Shown here piece by piece: positions 37,300 through 46,783 of a stretch of DNA of 64,000 bases. This DNA is from Corynebacterium sp. Its GTDB lineage: Bacteria > Actinomycetota > Actinomycetes > Mycobacteriales > Mycobacteriaceae. Location: assembly GCA_030531005.1 (NCBI GenBank), contig JAUMTW010000003.1, positions 62,001 to 126,000 on the forward strand, given 5' to 3'. Each line of letters starts with the position of its first letter. Position 1 is the first letter of the stretch. The notes under the pieces are model-generated. The model saw nothing but the letters and a program-made list of their open reading frames with translations, searched no databases and was not told the origin of the DNA. The position numbers and the translations under genes were made by a program.

Positions 37300-38166
37300 T
37301 TGCGGGTGTTCCCAGAATCGAAAACTCTCGTCGCTTGTAGCGTCGCGATCAGCCTATTTACGATTGCCGCTTGTAGTACTGGTGACGACACCGTCAATGG
37401 GCCAGAAACAGAATCGAGTAGTGTGCAATCAAATGAAGTACACGGGGAACAAGGTCTTGCTTATGCCGATGATTTAGAAAATGACTTAGATATCTTAGAG
37501 CCTCAAGACGGCGATAAAATTTATTATTCGCTGGATCGGCGAGCCTTGGATAGCGATGTTGCCATTGCCATCCTTAATGATGATGGCTCTGCGTATTATA
37601 GCAATGGGGCCTATGATGAATTCCCAGCATTGTCGCTAATCAAATTACTCTTGGGTTATTGGGTTGTAGAAAACACTACTGGGTATGAAGAGGATGTGGC
37701 CTATATGCTCGAATATTCCGATGATGCTTCCGCAGATAGTTTTGATGGGATGTATCCGGAAGCTATTTCCGAAGTTATCACTCAATTCGATTTAGACGAT
37801 ACCGCTTACAACGGGTATTGGGGCAATGCCACCACCACAGCAGCAGACTTAGTCAGCTTCCTTTCCCAGGTATTTGTTCAGGATCCTTCTAATCCAATTA
37901 TCACCGCTATGGCCGAAGTTGCTCCAGTAGCTAGGGATGGTTATCACCAAGACTTCGGTACGGCGGAATTAAATGGGGTGTTGGGTACGAAATTTGGCTG
38001 GTCTGATGATTTAAGCGCGCATGCGTCGCTAAGTTACGGTTCAGGTTTTATCATTGCTGCGCTAGGATATACCACGCCAACTGAACTCACCCAGGTAGTA
38101 GAAGACTCGTTGGTCGCTACCTCTACTTCTGGCCATACCTGCAAAGGAAATGTGTGCGTTCCGTAG
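37300..38166 (+). CDS. beta-lactamase-like serine hydrolase lipoprotein
   Basis: A 288-residue exported lipoprotein. TTG start (AGTAGGA upstream), hydrophobic segment 9-24 and lipobox TIAAC with Cys25. An acidic linker precedes a penicillin-binding/class A beta-lactamase-like domain with the nucleophile SXXK in ALSLIKL (~112). Other conserved features are GYWGNATTTAADL and DGYHQDFGTAELNGVLG then KFGWSDD. It is clearly paralogous to the secreted protein at 39714-40529 (shared SLIKL, WGN-TT and DGYHQD-GTA blocks). Its stop overlaps the GTG of the membrane glycosyltransferase gene by 13 nt. Substrate unknown; true beta-lactamase activity is unlikely to be its main role. Confidence 0.85.
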   Translation: MRVFPESKTLVACSVAISLFTIAACSTGDDTVNGPETESSSVQSNEVHGEQGLAYADDLENDLDILEPQDGDKIYYSLDRRALDSDVAIAILNDDGSAYYSNGAYDEFPALSLIKLLLGYWVVENTTGYEEDVAYMLEYSDDASADSFDGMYPEAISEVITQFDLDDTAYNGYWGNATTTAADLVSFLSQVFVQDPSNPIITAMAEVAPVARDGYHQDFGTAELNGVLGTKFGWSDDLSAHASLSYGSGFIIAALGYTTPTELTQVVEDSLVATSTSGHTCKGNVCVP

Positions 38167-39515
38167 TATCTCATCGTGCAACAAGTGCACAGCAAGCTAT
38201 GATGCCTTGGTACATAGTTCTTTACGCAATTTTTATTGGATGGCTGCAAGCCACGTTCACCAATGGGCGCCTGCTCCCAGATGATTGGGGCTCGTTGTGG
38301 GTAGCAGGCCAACTGCACCGCGATGGCTTTGATAGTGAACTGTACAATCGTGATCCCGATGATTTTGCCCTTCCTGCAGGCCAGATTTGGTATGACTATG
38401 GGGATCAATTGGACTTCATATCGGTAGCACATCCGTTTGTTCATAACCCCTTAGTGGCGCATTGGATGTCTGGATGGGTATCCATTCAAGATTTTAGTGA
38501 CTCTGTTTATACCCTCACATGGTTATCTGGAACTGCCATTGTGGTGATGATTGCTGCCTGCTATTACTTGTGGTTCGAACGCCAAATTCCATTGGTTTGG
38601 CTGGTGGGGTTGAGCATAGCACTGCTGATTAATCCCATGTATCAAAGTGGTATCTGGTTAGGCCAAACCTCCGCGCTTATTTATGCCATGGTATTTACCG
38701 CACTTGCCCTCTCCAAGACCGATCGGTGGTGGGTAGCAGCATTTGCGGGTATTTTGTTGGCTAGTGCGGGGTTTGTCAAGATCACCCCACTTTTGCTTAT
38801 TCCAGTGTTGCTAGTGTTTTCACAACGTAGGCGAACCGGCATCATAGCTGTGATCTTCACCGGGCTGTTTGGCCTGTGGAGCTTATTGGTAGTTCCACGC
38901 GCTGTGTTGCAGACTTGGTGGGACAATCTACGCGATCTCAATGATTCGGTGTTGTTAAGCCCGAATAATCAGAGCCTTCCCGCCTGGTTCTTGGACCACG
39001 AGAAAAGCGGCAATTTTATTGTGGAGGTACTCCGGGATCCTCCTACGTGGGCGACCGTACTTCCAGTAGCTATTGCCGGGTTAATCGGACTACTACTGCT
39101 TGGGTATGCTTTTGTGGATCGTGACCATGCCTTTAATGTGCTTTCGATTGGTGGCTTCACTTTAGCCACTCTATTTGGGCGTCTTGTTTGGAATCACTAT
39201 TACATTGTGCTTGTGGGCATAGTATTGGGGATTATTGCATTAGGAGCGCAGCGCCGTTATGCATATATCCTTACCATGGTTGCCTGCTTTTTGTTCTATC
39301 CTCCAATTGGTACCGCCATTGGAACAGAGAATCCCTTTAGCGTGCCGTATCATGGCCTCCTGGCAGCGCTTATTTTGTTAGGAACTTTTCTTATCGTTTT
39401 AGGGCATAATGCTTGGGAGATTTGGCGCAAAGGCCCGGAAGTAACCGGCACAGAGCCATGCACATTGGACCTCGATAGTTTTAGTTCCTGTGCCGCACGT
39501 GGTTCAGGCCAGTAG
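38154..39515 (+). CDS. GT87-like polyprenol-phosphate-sugar-dependent membrane glycosyltransferase
   Basis: A 453-residue protein with about ten membrane segments and the GT-C fold features of the DUF2029/GT87 family: an early extracytoplasmic acidic loop (LLPDDWGSLWVAG), GIWLGQTSALIYAMVFTALA and SAGFVKITPLLLIPVLLVFSQ. In Corynebacteriales, GT87 enzymes add mannose or arabinose from decaprenyl-phosphate donors to lipoglycans or arabinogalactan on the outer membrane face. GTG start at 38154 supported by AAAGGA; it overlaps the upstream lipoprotein gene, so the two are coupled. Sugar and acceptor unknown. Confidence 0.82.
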   Translation: MRSVVSHRATSAQQAMMPWYIVLYAIFIGWLQATFTNGRLLPDDWGSLWVAGQLHRDGFDSELYNRDPDDFALPAGQIWYDYGDQLDFISVAHPFVHNPLVAHWMSGWVSIQDFSDSVYTLTWLSGTAIVVMIAACYYLWFERQIPLVWLVGLSIALLINPMYQSGIWLGQTSALIYAMVFTALALSKTDRWWVAAFAGILLASAGFVKITPLLLIPVLLVFSQRRRTGIIAVIFTGLFGLWSLLVVPRAVLQTWWDNLRDLNDSVLLSPNNQSLPAWFLDHEKSGNFIVEVLRDPPTWATVLPVAIAGLIGLLLLGYAFVDRDHAFNVLSIGGFTLATLFGRLVWNHYYIVLVGIVLGIIALGAQRRYAYILTMVACFLFYPPIGTAIGTENPFSVPYHGLLAALILLGTFLIVLGHNAWEIWRKGPEVTGTEPCTLDLDSFSSCAARGSGQ

Positions 39516-39634
39516 GAGACATTGGGTTGATCTTAAGTATCACGGAAGGGCGGTGCTTTCTTATCCAGCGCGCCGTTTGGGGTTTTACAGCCAAATAGAC
39601 CACACAGGATGTACGGACTTCTGGGATAAACAAG

Positions 39635-39682
39635 AATCCCGGTAAAAACACATCATCAAAGAATGTTCTACCGGGATTTTGC
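39635..39682. terminator. bidirectional terminator between convergent genes
   Basis: AATCCCGGTA (39635-39644) is exactly complementary to 39669-39678. A T-rich tail follows on the plus side, and the minus side is preceded by A/T sequence. Lies between the glycosyltransferase (plus) and serine hydrolase (minus). Confidence 0.7.
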
Positions 39683-39713
39683 ATAGGCTTAGATCTAGAT
39701 CCCTAGGCACAAA

Positions 39714-40529
39714 TTAGTTGTTTGCAGGCATTGGTTGTGGTAGGAACACTCTAATAAATTCGTCTAGTAGATTCGGCATCTCTGGCAAGAGTTCACTGGC
39801 ATTTCCTGTAGCAATGGAGTCTGCGTCCTGCATCTCCGGAGTGGTAGTAAAAGCCTGCTGCACATCTTGAGTGTGCTGTTCTGCGGTGCCATAGGTGTTG
39901 GCCGAGACCACAAAACCCGGCCCAAAGCTAGCAGAGGCGTGTACACTGCTGCGATCGTCGGACCATCCCAATTTGCTGCCTTGTACGCCTGGAAGGGTCG
40001 CAGTGCCATAGTCTTGGTGGTAGCCATCGGCCGCGACAGGGTTCATTTGAGTCATGGCTAACAATACAGGGGAATTAGGATCCGTTTGGCGTTTGGCTAC
40101 TAGGTACTTATTCACGTCATAACTGGAGGTGGTGGAATTCCCCCAGTGAGATGCTGCATGAGTCTCATTGAGCCCAAATTCTGTAGCGGTCACGCTAACA
40201 GATTGGGGATATTTGCTATAGAACTGGGAGGCTAGATTGTCGTCGGAATTGCGAATCATTTCTTGCGCCGTAGGAATTTCACCAGGGTCCCCATGGTTGA
40301 CCACGTATTCCGCAATGTAGAGCTTAATCAGCGAAAGAGCTGGTCGTGATTCGTGCTCGTTAGCAGTACCGGTGTGGAATCCGGTGATGGTGTTGTCAAA
40401 GGAGATTTGGGTGCGTGATGGGGATGTCAGGGCATCGCCGCTCAAGATCGGGCTGGGGGCAGCAAATGCAGCGGGAATTGGGATGGTTAGGGTGATTGCG
40501 GCAGTAGCTGCGCACACAAATTTTCGCAT
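39714..40529 (-). CDS. secreted beta-lactamase-like serine hydrolase (paralogue of 37300-38166)
   Basis: A 271-residue exported protein with signal peptide MRKFVCAATAAITLTIPIPA and cleavage AFA-APS. Serine hydrolase domain: SXXK nucleophile in ALSLIKL (~68), SHWGNSTTSSYDV and DGYHQDYGTATLPGVQGSK then LGWSDD. Start choice: AAAGAAGA lies 6 nt before the ATG at 40529; the in-frame TTG at 40535 adds two residues without support. Unlike its paralogue it lacks a lipobox, so it is secreted rather than lipid-anchored, and it carries a Pro/Leu-rich C-terminal extension (LPEMPNLLDEF). It faces the glycosyltransferase gene convergently. Confidence 0.87.
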   Translation of the reverse strand: MRKFVCAATAAITLTIPIPAAFAAPSPILSGDALTSPSRTQISFDNTITGFHTGTANEHESRPALSLIKLYIAEYVVNHGDPGEIPTAQEMIRNSDDNLASQFYSKYPQSVSVTATEFGLNETHAASHWGNSTTSSYDVNKYLVAKRQTDPNSPVLLAMTQMNPVAADGYHQDYGTATLPGVQGSKLGWSDDRSSVHASASFGPGFVVSANTYGTAEQHTQDVQQAFTTTPEMQDADSIATGNASELLPEMPNLLDEFIRVFLPQPMPANN

Positions 40530-40663
40530 ATGCAATCTTCTTTACAGAATAGGCGATACAGTGTAAACGTATTGTTGAATTATAAATTTTCTTAATCTGA
40601 GCTGTCAACTACAAGTAATGCGTTATTTTCAGATCGACGAAAATAGGAATCGTGAGCGAAATA

Positions 40664-40730
40664 ACGCAAAAATGCAGTATCTGGGCAGTTCTTAACTTCT
40701 TTAAAAGAAGAAACCGTCCAAATACTGCAG
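40664..40730 (-). terminator. terminator of glnA1
   Basis: TGCAGTAT (40673-40680) pairs with ATACTGCA (40722-40729). Imperfect pairing continues inward to CTTCTTT/AAAGAAG. On the minus strand the stem is followed by TTTTT. It lies about 75 nt past the glnA1 stop. Confidence 0.65.
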
Positions 40731-40802
40731 TAGATGATTAGCAATCACTCTAGGCTAGGAAGATGTTTCTAACTTAGGGTTGCGAGGTTTCGCCACAATA
40801 TT

Positions 40803-42239
40803 TTAGCAATCGAAGTACATTTCGAATTCCTGTGGGGTAGGACGCAAGCGAACTGGGGTGATTTCGTTGTCGTACTTCATCTTGACGTAGGTCTCGATGA
40901 GATCCTCGGTGAATACATCGCCATCCGTCAAGAACTCGTAGTCCTCCTGGAGAGCTTCCAAGGACTCAACGAGGGAGGTGGGAGCCTGTGGGATGCTTGC
41001 GGCTTCCTCTGGAGGCAGCTCGTAGAGATCCTTATCCACTGGAGCGTGTGGTTCAATGCGATTCTTAATGCCATCCAAGCCAGCGAGCATCATAGCAGCG
41101 AAACCGAAGTATGGGTTACCCGATGGGTCCGGTGCACGGAACTCGAGGCGCTTTGCCTTAGGATTGGAACCGGTAATCGGAATACGAACAGCGGCAGACC
41201 GGTTACGCTGCGAGTACACCAGATTAATTGGAGCTTCAAAGCCTGGAACGAGGCGGTGGTAGGAGTTCAATGTTGGGTTGGTGAACGCCAGAACAGCACC
41301 TGCGTGGTGCAGGATACCACCGATATAGTAGCGGGCAAGATCAGACAAGCCAGCGTAGCCGGACTCATCGTGGAATAGTGGCTTACCGTCCTTCCATAGG
41401 GACTGGTGCGCGTGCATGCCAGAACCATTGTCGCCTGCCAGTGGCTTTGGCATGAAGGTCGCGGCTTTTCCATGCGCGGCAGCAGTGTTCTTGATGATGT
41501 ACTTGAAGGTTTGCAGATCATCAGCAGCGTGCAGCAGGGTGTTGAACTTGTAATTGATCTCCTGCTGGCCGCCAGTCCCCACCTCGTGGTGGAAGCGCTC
41601 GATCTCGAAACCGGCGTTGAGCAGGTTACGAGTCATGTCATCGCGGACGTCCATGGTCTTGTCGTAAGGAGGGACCGGGAAGTATCCGCCCTTAACGCGG
41701 GTTTGGTTACCCAGGTTAGGAGTGCCGTCTGGGTTCTCATCCTTACCGCGGTTCCACCAGCCTTCTACGGAGTCAACTTCATAAGAACTGTTGTTGATGT
41801 CGGTCGAGTAACGCACCTTGTCGAAGAGGTAGAACTCGGCCTCAGCGCCGAAGAAGCAAGTATCTGCAATACCGGTCGCCGCCAGATATTCCTCAGCCTT
41901 GCGTGCAACGTTACGAGGGTCACGGGAGAAAGGCTCGCGAGTGAATGGGTCGTGGACGAAGAACTTCATATTCAACGTCTTCGCCTTACGGAATGGGTCC
42001 AACTGGGCGGTAGCTAAGTCAGGTAGCAGGTTCATGTCGGATTCATCAATGGTGGTGAAGCCACGCACGGAGGAACCGTCGAAGGCGAGGCCTTCTTCGA
42101 TGAGATCTTCGTCAAGCAAGGACGCTGGAATAGAGAAGTGTTGCTCGATGCCAGGAACATCGGTGAAGCGAACGTCAATGAACTCGACGTTTTCGTCCTT
42201 TACGTACTTAATTACGTCTTCAGCAGTCTTGAAGGCCAC
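40803..42239 (-). CDS. glnA: glutamine synthetase type I (main, adenylylatable)
   Basis: A 478-residue GS very close to C. glutamicum GlnA. Landmarks: [76 protein letters not shown], and the adenylylation site DLYELPPEE whose Tyr is the GlnE target. The start is GTG at 42239: AAGGAG lies 5 nt upstream and homology begins at this residue; the frame is open for 16 more codons but without support. An AmtR-like palindrome is ~82-102 nt upstream. Assimilates ammonium into glutamine in the cytoplasm. Confidence 0.97.
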   Translation of the reverse strand: MAFKTAEDVIKYVKDENVEFIDVRFTDVPGIEQHFSIPASLLDEDLIEEGLAFDGSSVRGFTTIDESDMNLLPDLATAQLDPFRKAKTLNMKFFVHDPFTREPFSRDPRNVARKAEEYLAATGIADTCFFGAEAEFYLFDKVRYSTDINNSSYEVDSVEGWWNRGKDENPDGTPNLGNQTRVKGGYFPVPPYDKTMDVRDDMTRNLLNAGFEIERFHHEVGTGGQQEINYKFNTLLHAADDLQTFKYIIKNTAAAHGKAATFMPKPLAGDNGSGMHAHQSLWKDGKPLFHDESGYAGLSDLARYYIGGILHHAGAVLAFTNPTLNSYHRLVPGFEAPINLVYSQRNRSAAVRIPITGSNPKAKRLEFRAPDPSGNPYFGFAAMMLAGLDGIKNRIEPHAPVDKDLYELPPEEAASIPQAPTSLVESLEALQEDYEFLTDGDVFTEDLIETYVKMKYDNEITPVRLRPTPQEFEMYFDC

Positions 42240-42320
42240 GTTGACTCCTTGGAACGGGTGAATGTGTATATTTGGTGGCAGACGCACCAGAGGAAATTCT
42301 CGGTGTGAGCCGCGTTTCGC

Positions 42321-42340
42321 ATTCTAGAACGTTGTAGAAA
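42321..42340. promoter_or_regulatory. candidate AmtR operator upstream of glnA
   Basis: ATTCTAG-N6-GTAGAAA is a near-perfect palindrome (TTCTAGAACGTTGTAGAA). It matches the AmtR consensus TTTCTAT-N6-ATAGA(T/A)A except for one symmetric base per half-site, with the same spacing. glnA belongs to the AmtR regulon in C. glutamicum. Confidence 0.45.
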
Positions 42341-42407
42341 GCGATACCTTCACAGCATAACTGTTTTTCTGTCGGCTGACCAAAAAATAATCTGCTTTTG
42401 TTGTGTT

Positions 42408-42437
42408 TGCCACTTTTTTCGCGCGAAAAGGTATGGT
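42408..42437 (+). promoter_or_regulatory. promoter of RDD gene; leaderless start
   Basis: -35 TTGCCA (42408-42413), 18-nt spacer, -10 TATGGT (42432-42437), then 7 nt to the ATG at 42445. No ribosome binding site lies at a workable distance. Confidence 0.55.
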
Positions 42438-42444
42438 TAAGTTC

Positions 42445-42933
42445 ATGAGTGACAACACCCGGCAACCGAGACGTAGTTGGCTTGATGGCCCAGAACTGCC
42501 GTCACAGAACCAAGGAACTCGCCAGGCAAAATGGCCTGGTGAACTACTCGGACTTCCTAAAAAAGGCCCCGGTGCGCTTGGGTCGGTCATGCGACGGGCT
42601 GGGGGAGTGTTTATCGACTGGTGTATCTGCCTAATTATCGCTAACTTCATTGTGCTGTTCACAAATTCTTACGGTAGCGTTGCGACGTTATCCTATATCG
42701 TATTTTTCTTCCTCGGATCTATAAGTGTGATGATCTTTGCTCGCACTCCAGGCCAAGCCATTTTAGGCATGGGTGTCGCCCGTGTTGATCAGCCAGGCAC
42801 GCGCGTTGGTGTATGGCGTGCGATCGTACGTACCCTGCTCACCTTATTTTTCTTCCCAGCCGCTATTGTCGATAGCGATGGACGTGGTTTGCATGATCGC
42901 AGTACTGGTACTGCGGTGATTCTCTCGCGCTAA
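42445..42933 (+). CDS. RDD family membrane protein
   Basis: A 162-residue protein. The N-terminal ~50 residues are hydrophilic (MSDNTRQPRRSWLDGPELPS). The RDD domain follows, with a first helix GGVFIDWCICLIIANFIVLF (the family Arg-Asp pair is RRAGGVFIDW), a second SYIVFFFLGSISVMIFA and a third after RVGVWRAIVRTLL, then the closing GLHDRSTGTAVI. Function of RDD proteins is mostly unknown. It is divergent from glnA, the same arrangement as in mycobacteria. The ATG at 42445 is preferred over 42433 because the -10 element ends 7 nt before it. Confidence 0.85.
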   Translation: MSDNTRQPRRSWLDGPELPSQNQGTRQAKWPGELLGLPKKGPGALGSVMRRAGGVFIDWCICLIIANFIVLFTNSYGSVATLSYIVFFFLGSISVMIFARTPGQAILGMGVARVDQPGTRVGVWRAIVRTLLTLFFFPAAIVDSDGRGLHDRSTGTAVILSR

Positions 42934-43316
42934 TACTTCATCCGCGCGAAGGCGCAGAGCAGTACCGCAAAGCCGCTCTGCTAATCCCTGGCACGACAGA
43001 GCAGTGCGCAATGATACGGCAAAAATTGCTTGTAAGGGCGTGTAAGTCTTGGAATAGCCCCTGGCGCAAGCCGGCGGGCTACAACCTGCGCTAGGGCCGC
43101 ATAGGATTGCACGTGACTACCGTAGCGTAAGCACCAGTAGGTAATAGGTCGACGCGCATGTCCGCTGCCGGCATAGGAACAACGCAGCAGGGCATCATCA
43201 GAAAAAGTACTGCTCAGTAGCAATAAAATAGGGGCTGCTTCCACGAGTGAAACATGGAAACAGCCCCTGAAGCGTGTAGCTATGCGCTAAATTCTTCAAT
43301 GCGCTTAGTGCAAAGG
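42934..43316. other. convergent intergenic region
   Basis: About 380 nt between the RDD and DUF4191 genes. It contains only a terminator (43226-43268). No gene seen. Confidence 0.5.
43226..43268 (-). terminator. terminator of DUF4191 gene
   Basis: AGGGGCTG (43230-43237) pairs with CAGCCCCT (43261-43268), with an inner TCCA/TGGA pairing. On the minus strand it is followed by TATTTTATTG. Confidence 0.65.
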
Positions 43317-44087
43317 CTACTTATTACGCTGGGCGTTGCGCCGTGCAGTACGGTTCATGCCGGAAACACGCCCACCTTTTGGCAGTGGTCCCTTCGGAAT
43401 GGGGGCACCAGCGTTGACATTGTCCATCGCCTCAATGCGGTTGGCAATACGATGAACCTCATCCTTCTTATAGGTACGAGGCAGTTTCATCATGGTGTTC
43501 TGCAGCTTCTTTAGTGGCACCTTGTTCTCGCCTTCACCTACGAAGAGCACATGGACCGGCACACCAGGGGCGAGCTTTTCAATGCGACGCCTCTGCTGGG
43601 CAATCGGCTTTTGCAGGTGGCTCGGGTTGCCTTCACCGACAAGAACCACACCACAAACACCAACAACACGGTGGAGGACATCCATCTGGCGGGTCATTGC
43701 AACTGCCGTCTTCGTACGCCACACCACACCAAATCCGGAGCGCATATTCTCCAATGCCCAACCGGCAGCACCAGTTTGGTCTTGGGCACGGTCATACACG
43801 CTTGCTTGTAGGCGGCGGCTAAAGATGAACATCGCAAGCATGAAGCCGAAAGCCACACCGAGGATGGTCCAGAACCAGCGGCCACCGATCCAGGTTCCAA
43901 GTAAGAAGAAGAGCAGGGCAACACCAATGATGGCAGCCAGCATTAGTGGGATCAGCGCCTTGTCCTGCTTACGCTGCATATTAAATGCTTGCCACATTTG
44001 GGAGCGATTACTCTTGCGCTCCGCGCGCTTGTTGGCGCGGGCTTCTTTCTTCGCGGCACGCTGTGCCTTTTTAAAATCGTCTGCCAT
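43317..44087 (-). CDS. DUF4191 membrane protein
   Basis: A 256-residue protein. Lys/Arg/Ala-rich N-terminus (MADDFKKAQRAAKKEARANK), then two membrane helices (~46-64 IPLMLAAIIGVALLFFLLG, ~70-88), then a soluble basic region (VGVCGVVLVGEG, VHVLFVGEGENKVP) and a C-terminal KGGRVSGMNRTARRNAQRNK tail. It is the conserved neighbour of lipA in Corynebacteriales (DUF4191, Rv2219-like); function unknown. The ATG at 44087 fits conservation; the longer frame to 44186 has no support. Confidence 0.88.
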   Translation of the reverse strand: MADDFKKAQRAAKKEARANKRAERKSNRSQMWQAFNMQRKQDKALIPLMLAAIIGVALLFFLLGTWIGGRWFWTILGVAFGFMLAMFIFSRRLQASVYDRAQDQTGAAGWALENMRSGFGVVWRTKTAVAMTRQMDVLHRVVGVCGVVLVGEGNPSHLQKPIAQQRRRIEKLAPGVPVHVLFVGEGENKVPLKKLQNTMMKLPRTYKKDEVHRIANRIEAMDNVNAGAPIPKGPLPKGGRVSGMNRTARRNAQRNK

Positions 44088-44225
44088 GGATGTAAAAACC
44101 TTGAAGTTTCTCTTGCGGTGGGAACTGTTGCGATTGAGGGTATAAAAATTACCTACCCTATGGCAGCATACCGCACCACCGGACACAAGGTGGTACTGGA
44201 AGGCCAGAAGATAGGCAATTTTCGC

Positions 44226-45272
44226 TTAACGCGATGAACCGACCGGAGTTTCCTTTGAAGGACCGTACTTATCTAATAAGGTGGTCGCTTCTTGGGCGGT
44301 AGAACCCGCACTGGTTTCTGCCAGGTGGCTCAGATTCTCTGGCAACTGTTCACCGCGAGACTCGAGAGCTTGGGCGTAGAGGCGACCAGCTCGGTAGGAA
44401 GAACGAACCAAAGGGCCGGACATGACCGCACCGAAGCCTAACTCCTTGGCGAATTCGGAGTGCTCGATGAATTCTTCTGGCTTCACCCAACGTTCGATGG
44501 GGTGGTAGCGCGGCCCGGGGCGAAGATACTGGGTAATGGTAATAATATCGCAGCCTGCAGAATGCAGATCGACTAAGGCATCACGGATTTCTTCAACGCT
44601 CTCTCCCATGCCCAGAATCAAGTTGGACTTCGTCACCAAACCGAAATCACGAGCCTGTCGGATGACGTCCAGGGAACGTTCATAACGGAAGGCTGGGCGA
44701 ATGCGCTTAAAGATGCGGGGCACGGTTTCCAAGTTGTGGGCGAAAACCTCAGGGCGGGCTTCGAAGACCTCTTGAAGTAGATCCGGCTTACCAGAGAAAT
44801 CTGGGGTGAGGTTCTCAACACCGGTATGGGGGTTGAGCTCATGAATTTGGCGCACGACCTCGGCATACAGCCACGCGCCCTCATCTTCAAGGTCATCGCG
44901 GGTAACGCCAGTAATAGTGGAGTAATTCAACTCCATTTCGCGTACGGACTCGGCTACGCGACGTGGTTCATCACGATCTAGGGGTTCTGGTTTCGCCGAG
45001 TTAATCTGGCAGAAGTCACAGCGGCGCGAACAGTTTGCGCCGCCGATAAGGAAGGTAGCTTCACGCGACTCCCAACATTCGTGAATATTGGGGCAGCCGG
45101 CTTCTTGGCACACCGTGTGCAGGCTAGCACCGGCGACCTTCTTCTTCATGTCCTGGTATTCAGGCCCAGTTTTAACCGCGGTGCGAATCCAGCGTGGTTT
45201 ACTTTCAATCGGAGTCTGCGAGTTACGGGCTTCTACTCGCAGTAAGCGGCGTCCTTCGGGTGCAATAGTCAC
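44226..45272 (-). CDS. lipA: lipoyl synthase (radical SAM)
   Basis: A 348-residue enzyme inserting two sulfurs into protein-bound octanoate. The auxiliary cluster cysteines are in [12 protein letters not shown] (~50), the radical-SAM cysteines in CSRRCDFC (~80), and the C-terminal VRSSYRAG supplies the serine ligand. Homology with C. glutamicum LipA begins at [14 protein letters not shown], giving a GTG start at 45272. A GTG nine bases upstream (45281) lies 4 nt after AAAGG and is a close alternative. lipB is immediately upstream (43-nt gap). Confidence 0.95.
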   Translation of the reverse strand: MTIAPEGRRLLRVEARNSQTPIESKPRWIRTAVKTGPEYQDMKKKVAGASLHTVCQEAGCPNIHECWESREATFLIGGANCSRRCDFCQINSAKPEPLDRDEPRRVAESVREMELNYSTITGVTRDDLEDEGAWLYAEVVRQIHELNPHTGVENLTPDFSGKPDLLQEVFEARPEVFAHNLETVPRIFKRIRPAFRYERSLDVIRQARDFGLVTKSNLILGMGESVEEIRDALVDLHSAGCDIITITQYLRPGPRYHPIERWVKPEEFIEHSEFAKELGFGAVMSGPLVRSSYRAGRLYAQALESRGEQLPENLSHLAETSAGSTAQEATTLLDKYGPSKETPVGSSR

Positions 45273-45315
45273 GTAATGCACTTTACCTTTTTTATAAAAT
45301 TCATGCATCAACCCG

Positions 45316-46074
45316 CTAGGCGCGGCGGCGGGGGAGGTTCTTCGTCGGATCCGGTGCACTGGCGAAACTATGATCGGCAACCACCATTTCTCCGGCAAGC
45401 GCCTGCGTGATGGCATCAATCAAAGGCACACGCATCTCTGCGATGGTCACCTCCCGCTCTAGTTCTTGGCTGAGTGTTGTTACTCCCGCATCGGAAATGC
45501 CACAGGGGATGATGTAGTCGTAGTATTCCAAGGTGTTGTTACAGTTCAGTGCAACTCCATGCATAGTTACCCCTTGGGTTATGCGAATGCCTAAGGCTGC
45601 GACTTTACGGTGCTGTGCTGAAGTTTTCCCGGGAATCCATACCCCAGAGCGGCCGTCAATTCGGCCTGCATCGCTGATCCCTGCAGCCCGGACGACGTGA
45701 ATAAGGGCTTCCTCTAGGCGGCGCACATAATCGACCACATCAATGGGATCTGCGAGTTTAATGATCGGGTAAATCACTAATTGGCCTGGTCCGTGCCAGG
45801 TAATGCGGCCTCCACGATCTACATCGACGACTGGTAAGCCATTGGTGGGGCGGTCTTCGTCTTGGGTGCGCTTGCCGGCAGTGTAGGTGCTGGGGTGCTC
45901 CACGATAAGCAGTGTATCGGGAATTTCATCATGTGCTCGGGACAGGGCAAGTTCTGTTTGTAAGTCCCAGGCCTTTTGATAGTCCATAGTGCCTAAATCG
46001 CGGATGGCAATGTCATCATTGGCAGCGCGAATGGATTTTTCAGCAGGGAAGAAAGGATCTCGGGGTGCAGTCAT
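45316..46074 (-). CDS. lipB: octanoyl-ACP:protein octanoyltransferase
   Basis: A 252-residue enzyme transferring octanoyl from ACP to lipoyl domains (GcvH and the E2 subunit nearby). Motifs: [27 protein letters not shown], the catalytic Lys in [10 protein letters not shown] and catalytic Cys in [14 protein letters not shown]. Start is the ATG at 46074; a TTG 21 nt upstream is unlikely. TAGCAT on the minus strand (46082-46087) ends 7 nt before the ATG, so the transcript may be leaderless. The gcvH terminator separates it from the gcv genes. Confidence 0.95.
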   Translation of the reverse strand: MTAPRDPFFPAEKSIRAANDDIAIRDLGTMDYQKAWDLQTELALSRAHDEIPDTLLIVEHPSTYTAGKRTQDEDRPTNGLPVVDVDRGGRITWHGPGQLVIYPIIKLADPIDVVDYVRRLEEALIHVVRAAGISDAGRIDGRSGVWIPGKTSAQHRKVAALGIRITQGVTMHGVALNCNNTLEYYDYIIPCGISDAGVTTLSQELEREVTIAEMRVPLIDAITQALAGEMVVADHSFASAPDPTKNLPRRRA

Positions 46075-46094
46075 GCATCCTATGCTAGTGCACA

Positions 46095-46145
46095 AAAAAT
46101 CCTGGCGTTACCGCAGGAGTAATGCAGCGGTATGCCAGGATATTT
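46095..46145 (-). terminator. terminator of gcvH
   Basis: Long stem: ATCCTGGC...TTACCGC (about 46100-46113) with GCGGTA.GCCAGGAT (about 46127-46142), followed on the minus strand by TTTTTT. Ends just before the lipB promoter. Confidence 0.8.
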
Positions 46146-46240
46146 GTTAGGTTGCCGTTTCAGTCAAAGGCACTGAGGCCGTAAAGGCTAGTAGTGAGAT
46201 GAGCTATTAGGCCCTCGAGGAAACTGCAGGCGTGGTGGTA

Positions 46241-46630
46241 CTAGTCCACACCATTAGCAGCAGCGTAGTCTGCAGCGCTGAGCAGATCGCCGGTTTCTTC
46301 TACCTCAACCTCGAAGAGCCAGCCGGTAGCATAAGGATCGGTGTTAATCACCGAGTAGTCATCGTGGATATCTTCGTTGATTGCGGTGACGGTACCGGTG
46401 ACTGGAGAATAGAGATCAGAAACGCTCTTGGTGGATTCGACCTCACCGCAGCTTTCGCCTGAGGTAACACTGTCGCCAACCTCAGGAAGCTCCGCGAAAA
46501 CGACCTCGCCTAGACGGTCTGCCGCGACATGAGTGATTCCCACCTTTACCTTGGCACCTGCTGCCTCCTCGGGCAGGGCATCGATCCACTCGTGCTCTTC
46601 GGAGTAGGAATAGTTCTCTGGAAGTGCCAT
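46241..46630 (-). CDS. gcvH: glycine cleavage system H protein
   Basis: A 129-residue lipoyl carrier. The lipoylated Lys is in [15 protein letters not shown] (~68). The N-terminus [13 protein letters not shown] and [13 protein letters not shown] are typical. Shuttles the aminomethyl group between GcvP and GcvT. GAGAGAAAGG upstream. Lies downstream of gcvP and gcvT on the same strand. Its lipoate would be supplied by the adjacent lipA/lipB. Confidence 0.97.
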   Translation of the reverse strand: MALPENYSYSEEHEWIDALPEEAAGAKVKVGITHVAADRLGEVVFAELPEVGDSVTSGESCGEVESTKSVSDLYSPVTGTVTAINEDIHDDYSVINTDPYATGWLFEVEVEETGDLLSAADYAAANGVD

Positions 46631-46783
46631 TGCACTGAAGCCTTTCTCTCAAAGGAATCCCCGAAAAGTTTTCGGGGAAGAAAAACTAGCATCGGATAGA
46701 TATAGCCATATTGTCGCCTAAAGCCTGCCCTTGGTGCCAATCTACACCACCACGCAAGGCAGCTGCTTGCGGAAAATATGGGA

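Noticed and set aside
41406..42017. 203-codon plus-strand ORF
   Set aside because: Antisense shadow of glnA.
43492..44145. 217-codon plus-strand ORF
   Set aside because: Antisense shadow of the DUF4191 gene, low-complexity Arg/Pro/Thr translation.
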